From contig JACQPW010000101.1 of NCBI GenBank assembly GCA_016207285.1, forward strand, positions 1 through 9,288: 9,288 nt of DNA, read 5' to 3'. Shown here one piece after another: positions 1 to 5,102 of this stretch. The notes under the pieces were generated by a model. It had not been told where the DNA came from, ran no database searches, and saw only the letters and a list, made by a program, of their open reading frames with translations. The translations under genes and the position numbers were made by a program. The stretch comes from Candidatus Kerfeldbacteria bacterium. GTDB taxonomy: Bacteria > Patescibacteriota > Patescibacteriia > UBA9570. Each line of letters starts with the position of its first letter. Position 1 is the stretch's first letter.

Positions 1-49
1 CTCCACTCCTCTGAGGAGGGAGGGTTGGGGAGGGAGGTAAAATAGGGGG
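1..49. other. G-rich leader with hairpin and G-quadruplex-type motif
   Basis: Bases 1-22 can fold into a hairpin: CTCC, a bulged A, and CTCCT pair with AGGAGGGAG around a CTG loop. Overlapping it, bases 18-34 read GGGAGGGTTGGGGAGGG, four G-runs of three or more separated by loops of A, TT and A, which fits the canonical short-loop G-quadruplex pattern on the + strand; a further G5 run lies at 45-49. No T-run follows the hairpin, so it is not a standard intrinsic terminator for an upstream + strand gene. What lies left of base 1 is unknown. A structural role upstream of the operon is inference. Confidence 0.5.
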
Positions 50-100
50 TTATTGTTTTTGGTGTCGCTACCCTTCCCATTATGCCTTTATGGAATTTTT

Positions 101-109
101 TGATATCAT
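101..109 (+). promoter_or_regulatory. Extended -10 promoter for the flavin/PRPP operon
   Basis: TGATATCAT contains TG, one spacer base, and TATCAT (5 of 6 matches to TATAAT), an extended -10 element. No convincing -35 is present at 16-18 nt upstream, which is common for extended -10 promoters. The expected transcription start, six to seven bases downstream, is near A116, two bases before ATG 118. The operon's first gene would then be transcribed leaderless or nearly so, consistent with the absence of a Shine-Dalgarno site before that ATG. The same layout is seen at 5088-5103. Confidence 0.5.
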
Positions 110-117
110 TACAGCAC

Positions 118-1068
118 ATGAAAAAGTTTGACGTCATTACCATCGGCAGTGCAGTACGGGATATCCTGTTCCGGACGGACGCGGCTGAAATTGTCAAAAA
201 CCCTAAGCACGATCCAACCAAGCTGGCGTTGATTGGTTTTGAATACGGCGCCAAAATTCATAGCAAACAAGTCCACCGCTATTATGGCGGCGGCGCTTCC
301 AATACCGCTGTAGCGATGGCACGGTTAGGTTTAAAGGTGGCGATTGCTACCCGGGTAGGTAACGATCCCGACGGCCAAGCCATTACCGCCCACTTTAAAG
401 CGCAGCATGTTGGGACCCAATTTATTCAACATGATCCCAAGCACAACACCGGCTTGTCATTTCTGATTATTGAAACCAAAACCAACGAGCATGTAGCCTT
501 AGTCGACTACGGTGCTAACCAACACTTCGTACTACCACAGGCAGTAGTGAGTGCCGCACCACGCTGGTTTTATGTGTCGGCTTTAAGTACACCCAGCTGG
601 GCAAGTATTATGCGGCAACTGACCAAAACCAAAGCCAAGCTGGCCTGGAACCCGGGATCATTTCAACTAGCCGGTTATAAACAGCTGGTACCATTATTGA
701 AAAAAACTGCGGTCTTGATTTTGAATAAAGATGAAGCCACTGAATTATCAGTCCGAACAAAATTAGCACCAGCTCAATTTGGAGCCGAGATCGTAGTGGT
801 CACAGACGGTCGGCATGGGGCAGTCGCTTATACCAAACAGCGTGCTCACAAAGTAACCGTCAGTGCTAAACCGGCAAAAGACACGACCGGAGCCGGTGAT
901 GCCTTTGGTTCCAGTTTAGTGGCTGGCTTAATTCGCACGAACGGTAACTTGCCGCTGGCTTTACAGATTGCCGCTATCAATGCCACGGCGGAGGTCTCGC
1001 ACATTGGTGTACAACAAGGATTATTACGATGGCCCGACATCCAAAAACAACTGAAGCGTCGGCGTTAG
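118..1068 (+). CDS. PfkB-family sugar/nucleoside kinase (ribokinase-like)
   Basis: This is a 316-residue cytoplasmic kinase of the PfkB/ribokinase fold, transferring the ATP gamma-phosphate to a hydroxymethyl group of a sugar or nucleoside. Seen directly: the N-terminal strand FDVITIGSAVRD (4-15), the PfkB signature-1 region with GGGASN (57-62), NKDE (203-206, the N-x-x-E type metal/phosphate motif), VTDGRHGA (228-235), and signature 2 DTTGAGDAF (255-263) forming the anion hole with the likely catalytic base D261. Length matches the family. I chose ATG 118 over an in-frame ATG at 82 because the fold starts immediately after it and the predicted transcript starts at about 116; neither has a Shine-Dalgarno. 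Substrate cannot be read from sequence. It leads an operon with ribD, ribBA, nnrD and prs and overlaps ribD by 40 nt. With Prs downstream, ribose or a nucleoside is a reasonable guess; a vitamin-type substrate is also possible. Confidence 0.88.
   Translation: MKKFDVITIGSAVRDILFRTDAAEIVKNPKHDPTKLALIGFEYGAKIHSKQVHRYYGGGASNTAVAMARLGLKVAIATRVGNDPDGQAITAHFKAQHVGTQFIQHDPKHNTGLSFLIIETKTNEHVALVDYGANQHFVLPQAVVSAAPRWFYVSALSTPSWASIMRQLTKTKAKLAWNPGSFQLAGYKQLVPLLKKTAVLILNKDEATELSVRTKLAPAQFGAEIVVVTDGRHGAVAYTKQRAHKVTVSAKPAKDTTGAGDAFGSSLVAGLIRTNGNLPLALQIAAINATAEVSHIGVQQGLLRWPDIQKQLKRRR
1016..1020 (+). promoter_or_regulatory. Ribosome binding site of ribD
   Basis: AAGGA ends 8 nt before ATG 1029, inside the 3' end of the kinase gene. 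It supports the start at 1029 over the in-frame ATG at 1074, which lies just after the kinase stop but has no comparable site. Confidence 0.6.
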
Positions 1069-2174
1069 CCCACATGCAGCGCGCCATTCAGCTGGCTCGT
1101 CGCGGAGCTGGTTGGGTGCAAAGCAACCCGATGGTGGGGAGCGTTTTTGTGGATGCCGCGGGCACAGTGCTAGCCGAAAGCTACCATGCTAAGTTTGGTG
1201 GTGCCCATGCCGAACGGCGCGTGCTCGAGCGGGTGATGCAACACTATCCAAAAAACCAAATTCGAAGGGGCACGCTTTATATCACCTTAGAACCGTGCGG
1301 TCATAGTGGAAAAACTCCACCCTGCTTGGATTTAATTTTGCAGAGCGGTGTGCAGCACGTCGTCATTGGGTCGGTGGATCCAAACGGTTTGGTCAATGGC
1401 AAATCGATCAGACGTTTGCGTCGTGCGGGTGTCAAAGTAGAAGTGGGTGTCGCTCAGGTTGAGTGTGATTATTTGATTCGCGCCTTCCGTAAATGGGTCA
1501 TCACCAAGCAGCCGTTTATTTTGGCCAAGGTCGGCATGAGCCTCGATGGAAAAATTACCTCTTCTGGTGCCTATCATTATATTACCAACGACCTAGCGCT
1601 GCGCCGGGTGCATGAATTACGCCAAGAGCTGGATGTGATTATGGTCGGCGTGAATACGATCATTAATGATAATCCGCGCTTGAATACCCGCTTACCGGGG
1701 GTCAAGCACATCCATCATCCCTTGAAAGTGATTTTAGATAGCCGTTTACGGACGCCACCGCATAGCAAGGCGTTAGACAGTAACACCTTAGTGGCTTGTT
1801 TAGAATCAGCTCCGCGGCACCGCATGCAAGCCATTGCCCGTACGGGTGCCGAGATTTTTGTGGTGCCACCTAATCGATTACGGGGTAAGATGCTGTTTGA
1901 ACAACTCAACATGATGGCGTTGTTGGCAGAACTGGGCGCGCGGGGGTATACCAGTATCTTATTAGAAGGCGGATCTTACGTGTTTACCACTTTTATTAAC
2001 CTGCAGGCCATTGATGAGTTTCATGTTTTTTTGGCGCCGTATTTATTCGGTGCCAGCAAGTTGCCATTTACCTACGCTTTACAGTATGATGTTTCTTTCC
2101 CTCACCCAACCTTTGAACAAGTCGGTAATAATATGTTAATGAGAGGTTATGCCAAGTACACCAAAGCTCGCTAG
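1029..2174 (+). CDS. ribD: RibD: diaminohydroxyphosphoribosylaminopyrimidine deaminase / 5-amino-6-(5-phosphoribosylamino)uracil reductase
   Basis: This bifunctional cytoplasmic enzyme carries out the second and third steps of riboflavin synthesis: deamination of the pyrimidine made by GTP cyclohydrolase II, then NADPH-dependent reduction of the ribosyl side chain. The N-terminal cytidine-deaminase domain (about 16-150) has NPMVG (33-37), the zinc/proton-shuttle H60-A-E62, and the zinc cysteines in EPCGHSGKTPPC (C90, C99). The C-terminal RibD/DHFR-like reductase domain (about 160-378) has KVGMSLDGKI (167-176), VGVNTIINDNP (207-217), VILDSRL (234-240), LLEGGS (311-316) and DEFHVFLAPYLFG (329-341). 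At 381 residues it is full length for a two-domain RibD. HAE is followed by RR rather than the usual V and H/N, a small variation. It overlaps the kinase by 40 nt and ribBA by 26 nt, implying translational coupling. The first 15 residues are not conserved in the family. Confidence 0.95.
   Translation: MARHPKTTEASALAHMQRAIQLARRGAGWVQSNPMVGSVFVDAAGTVLAESYHAKFGGAHAERRVLERVMQHYPKNQIRRGTLYITLEPCGHSGKTPPCLDLILQSGVQHVVIGSVDPNGLVNGKSIRRLRRAGVKVEVGVAQVECDYLIRAFRKWVITKQPFILAKVGMSLDGKITSSGAYHYITNDLALRRVHELRQELDVIMVGVNTIINDNPRLNTRLPGVKHIHHPLKVILDSRLRTPPHSKALDSNTLVACLESAPRHRMQAIARTGAEIFVVPPNRLRGKMLFEQLNMMALLAELGARGYTSILLEGGSYVFTTFINLQAIDEFHVFLAPYLFGASKLPFTYALQYDVSFPHPTFEQVGNNMLMRGYAKYTKAR
2141..2146 (+). 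promoter_or_regulatory. Ribosome binding site of ribBA
   Basis: GAGAGG lies only 2 nt before ATG 2149, inside the end of ribD. The spacing is short, so initiation here probably relies partly on coupling to ribD translation. Confidence 0.4.
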
Positions 2175-3354
2175 TATTCCAGCCGCCCTGCGTGATTTAC
2201 GTCGTGGTAAACCTGTCGTCGTGGTGGATGATGCCAAACGTGAAAACGAAGGCGATGTGCAAATTCCAGCGGTCAAAGCCAATGCCAAGCTGATTAATTT
2301 TATGATCACGCATGCGCGCGGGCTAGTCTGTGTAGCGTTACCGCCAGAACGCTTGCAGGTGTTACAATTGCAACCGATGGTCGAACAAAACTCCGATCCA
2401 TACCAAACTGATTTTTCTGTATCGGTAAACGCCCGCAGTGGTGTGACTACGGGCATCTCGGCCTTTGATCGTGCCACTACGATTAAAATGTTAATCGATG
2501 CTAAAACCCGACCCCAGGATCTTGTGCGCCCTGGGCACGTGTTTCCTTTACGCGCTAAACCAGGCGGGGTTTTACAACGGGCTGGCCATACGGAGGCAGC
2601 CGTCGATTTAGCGGCACTGGCCGGATTTATGCCAGCTGGTGTGACGTGTGAAATTCTGAACAAAAATGGCACCATGGCACGTTTGCCCCAACTGGTGCAG
2701 TTTGCCAAACAGCATCAATTAAAATTAGTTTCGATTGCCGACTTAATTGCGTATCGGCGCAAAACGGATCGCACGGTGCGCGCCGTGGCCAATGCCCCCA
2801 TTCCAACCGCTTATGGTACCTGGCAGTTGATTGTGTTTGAAAGTACGTGTGAGCAGGTGCAACACTTGGCCTTAGTGAAAGGCGATGTGGCGGGTAAAAA
2901 GAATGTGTTGGTGCGTGTACATTCTGAATGTTTCACTGGCGACGTCCTAGGTTCGCAACGCTGCGATTGTGGTGAACAGCTGCATGCGGCTATGCAACAG
3001 ATTGATGAACACGGCAGTGGTGTGATTCTGTATTTGCGCCAAGAAGGGCGGGGGATTGGTTTAGTGAACAAGCTGCATGCTTATTTACTGCAAGATGCTG
3101 GGTTAGATACGGTTGAAGCTAATTTGAAGCTGGGGTTTGCACCCGACTTACGGGATTACGGCACTGGCGCCCAAATCTTGCGTGAATTGGGTTTAACCAC
3201 GATGCAGTTACTGACCAACAATCCTAAAAAGGTCGTAGGTTTAGACGGGTTTGGATTACGTATTACCAAACAGATTCCTATCCGCATCAAATCGAACAGT
3301 CACAATGCGCGCTACCTCAAAACCAAGAAAGATAAACTAGGGCATTGGTTGTGA
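2149..3354 (+). CDS. ribBA: RibBA: 3,4-dihydroxy-2-butanone-4-phosphate synthase / GTP cyclohydrolase II
   Basis: This fused enzyme starts both branches of riboflavin synthesis. The N-terminal domain (about 8-203) converts ribulose 5-phosphate to 3,4-dihydroxy-2-butanone 4-phosphate plus formate; it shows VVVDD (24-28), RENEGD (31-36, acidic Mg2+/catalytic loop), VTTGISAFDR (99-108), RPGHVFPLRA (127-136) and GHTEAAVDLAALAGF (146-160) with the catalytic-site His147. The C-terminal domain (about 206-401) opens the GTP imidazole ring; it has HSECFTGDVLGSQRCDCG with zinc ligands C261, C272 and C274, RQEGRGIGL (297-305), the conserved AY...LQD tyrosine at 312, DLRDYG (333-338) and LLTNNPKKV (354-362). 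Both active sites look intact and the 401-residue length is normal. It follows ribD with a 26-nt overlap and ends in TGA, overlapping the next gene. With RibD it supplies both precursors of lumazine, but RibH and RibE are not here. Confidence 0.96.
   Translation: MPSTPKLASIPAALRDLRRGKPVVVVDDAKRENEGDVQIPAVKANAKLINFMITHARGLVCVALPPERLQVLQLQPMVEQNSDPYQTDFSVSVNARSGVTTGISAFDRATTIKMLIDAKTRPQDLVRPGHVFPLRAKPGGVLQRAGHTEAAVDLAALAGFMPAGVTCEILNKNGTMARLPQLVQFAKQHQLKLVSIADLIAYRRKTDRTVRAVANAPIPTAYGTWQLIVFESTCEQVQHLALVKGDVAGKKNVLVRVHSECFTGDVLGSQRCDCGEQLHAAMQQIDEHGSGVILYLRQEGRGIGLVNKLHAYLLQDAGLDTVEANLKLGFAPDLRDYGTGAQILRELGLTTMQLLTNNPKKVVGLDGFGLRITKQIPIRIKSNSHNARYLKTKKDKLGHWL
3338..3342 (+). promoter_or_regulatory. 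Ribosome binding site of nnrD
   Basis: TAGGG ends 8 nt before GTG 3351. That spacing favours GTG 3351, which overlaps the ribBA stop as GTGA, over TTG 3345 (too close) and ATG 3366 (too far). Confidence 0.45.
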
Positions 3355-4136
3355 CACCTATCCCCATGCGCCCCATCCCCATTAGTGTGTTGAAGCAATT
3401 ACACGTACCCTCGCGTCGTTCCCACAAAGGGAAAAATGGAGTGTTATACATCGCCGCCGGATCCAAGCAGTATCACGGCGCTTTGTTGTACGCCATTTTA
3501 GCGGCGGAACATTTTGTTGATCTGATCTATGTGGAAACTGATCCCAGTAACCGAGCGGCCGTGCGATCGCTTAAAGGCTTGCATCCGGCCATTATTCTGG
3601 TGACACCGAAGCAACGAGCCAAGTACCTAGCCAAAAGCGACTGTCTGTTGTTGGGGCCAGGTCTAGGTAGGGGTAACAAAACCAAAGCTTTAGTACAATC
3701 GCTATTAAATCATCCCAAACGACCAGCCAAAACAGTGGTCGATGCTGATGCCCTAGGGGTTATTCAGCCGCAGCAGATCACGGCCGGAACCATTTTGACT
3801 CCGCATCCGGGAGAAATGCGACCAGAATTTGAGTCAGATCGTCATGCTGGAGTGATTCTCAAGAAGGGAACGAAGGCAATCATTTGCCAAGGAACGAATT
3901 GTCGCTATAATACGAGTGGAATTGCTCGTCAGACTAAAGGTGGTTTAGGGGATCTGTTGGCCGGCTTAACGGCCGCGTTCGCCTGCACTAACCCACCCTA
4001 TCGTGCGGCCTGCGCTGCCAGCCTATTATTGAGTCGGACAGTCATACGACTGCAACGACAGCGCGGCGCATTTGTGACCACCCGTCTGATTCCTGAACAA
4101 CTTCCTTTAACTCTCAAGCGTTATCTGCCCTCATGA
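3351..4136 (+). CDS. nnrD: NnrD: ADP-dependent (S)-NAD(P)H-hydrate dehydratase (YjeF C-terminal family)
   Basis: The predicted role is metabolite repair: dehydrating hydrated NADH/NADPH (NAD(P)HX) back to the active cofactor using ADP. The 261-residue protein has the family's ribokinase-like layout: KGKNGVLYIAAGSKQYHGA (26-44, glycine-containing nucleotide loop), LLLGPGLGRG (99-108), VVDADALG (129-136), LTPHPGE (149-155) and KGGLGDLLAGL (196-206), which corresponds to the usual TGGTGDVLAGL with the catalytic Asp at 201. The middle part between TPHPGE and the last motif is rather short. There is no fused NnrE epimerase domain, so the epimerase is elsewhere or absent. The GTG start forms a GTGA overlap with ribBA, and its own TGA overlaps prs as ATGA, so it is embedded in the operon. 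Substitution of T by K and L in the GTGD motif leaves some doubt about exact substrate; the family assignment is firm. Confidence 0.87.
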   Translation: MTPIPMRPIPISVLKQLHVPSRRSHKGKNGVLYIAAGSKQYHGALLYAILAAEHFVDLIYVETDPSNRAAVRSLKGLHPAIILVTPKQRAKYLAKSDCLLLGPGLGRGNKTKALVQSLLNHPKRPAKTVVDADALGVIQPQQITAGTILTPHPGEMRPEFESDRHAGVILKKGTKAIICQGTNCRYNTSGIARQTKGGLGDLLAGLTAAFACTNPPYRAACAASLLLSRTVIRLQRQRGAFVTTRLIPEQLPLTLKRYLPS

Positions 4137-5050
4137 ACCAAGTGTCCAGTCATAAGGTTATCCTCAGCGGCAAATCAAATATTCCGCTGGCCAAAAAAAT
4201 TGCCAAAGAACTGGGTATGTCGCTGGGCAAATGCGAGGTGAAAGAATTTTCAGATGGTGAAACCTATGTGCACATTGGTGAAGAGATTAAAGGAAAAACG
4301 GTGTATGTCGTGCAAAGCGGATCCATCCCGGCCAACCATCACCTGATGGAGCTGTTGATCATGATTCAAGCCGTGAAGATGTTGCAACCAAAACGAGTGG
4401 TGGCTGTGATTCCTTTCTTCCCGTATCGGCGGATGGAAAAAACCATCAAACCAGGTGAATCCTTAACCTTTGCCTTAATAGCGGATTTACTGCATGCAGC
4501 AGGGATTGATAAAATCATTGTGATGGATTTACATAAACACCGCAGTAAGCGGTTTTTTAAATTTCAACGTAAAGAGTTGCGCGCGTTTTCCGTGATCATT
4601 GAGCGCCTCCGTCAGAAAAAGTTACACAACTTTGTCGTGGTGGCACCAGACAAGGGGAGTATGCCAGAATCCAAACGCTATGCGCGTGAGTTGGGCGTGC
4701 CCTTGGTTAAATCTTTCAAGACCCGCAAGAAACATGATGAGGCGATTATCAAACGCCTAGAAGGGGACGTGCGCGGGAAAGATATTATTATTGTCGATGA
4801 TGAAATTAACACAGCCGGCACCTTAGCGGGCGTGGTGGATAAACTAAAGCAAGAACAAGCCCGCAATATCTATTTTGCCTGTACCCATGGGGTGTTATCT
4901 GGCCCGGCCATTGAGCGCTTGTCCCAAATGCGCATTCGGGAAGTGATTGTGACCGATACCATTGATATTCCGCATGATAAACTGATTCCCAAAATCAAAT
5001 TAGTGAGTGTAGCCCATAGTTTTGCTGAGGCTATTCGAGAGGATCGGTAA
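4133..5050 (+). CDS. prs: Prs: ribose-phosphate pyrophosphokinase
   Basis: This enzyme makes PRPP from ribose 5-phosphate and ATP in the cytoplasm, feeding purine, pyrimidine, NAD, His and Trp synthesis. The 305-residue protein has two phosphoribosyltransferase-type domains. Seen: FSDGE (39-43), LMELLIM (71-77), VIPFFPYRR (92-100, ATP region), MDLH (131-134, metal-binding His), APDKG (171-175), the flexible-loop K196-x-R198 expected to contact ATP, and the PRPP loop VDDEINTAGT (221-230). Divergent positions include YRRMEK where YARQDR is usual, NHH for ND at 68-70, and DDEIN for DDMID. The catalytic Lys/Arg, His and paired Asp are kept, so activity is expected; a paralogue with altered specificity is less likely. 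It has no Shine-Dalgarno and starts with an ATGA overlap on nnrD, indicating coupled translation. It is the last gene of the operon. R5P consumed here and Ru5P consumed by RibB share the pentose phosphate pool. Confidence 0.93.
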   Translation: MNQVSSHKVILSGKSNIPLAKKIAKELGMSLGKCEVKEFSDGETYVHIGEEIKGKTVYVVQSGSIPANHHLMELLIMIQAVKMLQPKRVVAVIPFFPYRRMEKTIKPGESLTFALIADLLHAAGIDKIIVMDLHKHRSKRFFKFQRKELRAFSVIIERLRQKKLHNFVVVAPDKGSMPESKRYARELGVPLVKSFKTRKKHDEAIIKRLEGDVRGKDIIIVDDEINTAGTLAGVVDKLKQEQARNIYFACTHGVLSGPAIERLSQMRIREVIVTDTIDIPHDKLIPKIKLVSVAHSFAEAIREDR

Positions 5051-5067
5051 CACCTGTCTTTACCATC

Positions 5068-5096
5068 TTTACCAACCCGCTTTTTTTTGCTATACT
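5068..5096 (+). promoter_or_regulatory. Promoter with extended -10 for the surface-protein gene
   Basis: TTTACC (5068-5073, 4 of 6 matches to TTGACA), a 17-nt spacer, then TATACT (5091-5096, 5 of 6 matches), preceded by TGC giving an extended -10. The spacer contains a T8 run at 5081-5088. The start point six to seven bases downstream falls on or next to GTG 5103, the proposed first codon, so the transcript would be leaderless. The promoter separates the repeat-protein gene from the cofactor operon. Confidence 0.6.
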
Positions 5097-5102
5097 GGGC
5101 TG

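Noticed and set aside
1..22. Terminator of an upstream gene
   Set aside because: A hairpin can form, but no T-run follows it on either side within the visible sequence and the upstream gene is outside the window.
82..117. Upstream ATG start for the kinase at 82
   Set aside because: It would add 12 residues (MPLWNFLISLQH) not matching the family, lies before the predicted transcription start, and has no ribosome site.
2136..2708. 190-codon minus-strand frame opposite ribBA
   Set aside because: It is antisense to highly conserved RibB sequence, has no recognisable family and no start signal; a shadow frame.
118..5050. FMN riboswitch upstream of the rib genes
   Set aside because: The 117-nt leader lacks the conserved RFN-element blocks, and the promoter sits next to the start codon, leaving no room for a leader RNA.
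5046..5088. Possible intrinsic terminator after prs
   Set aside because: GGTAA can pair with TTACC (5060-5064), but the stem is only 5 bp, AT-rich, and sits 16 nt before the T8 run. The T-run lies in the spacer of the next promoter. Not good enough to call.
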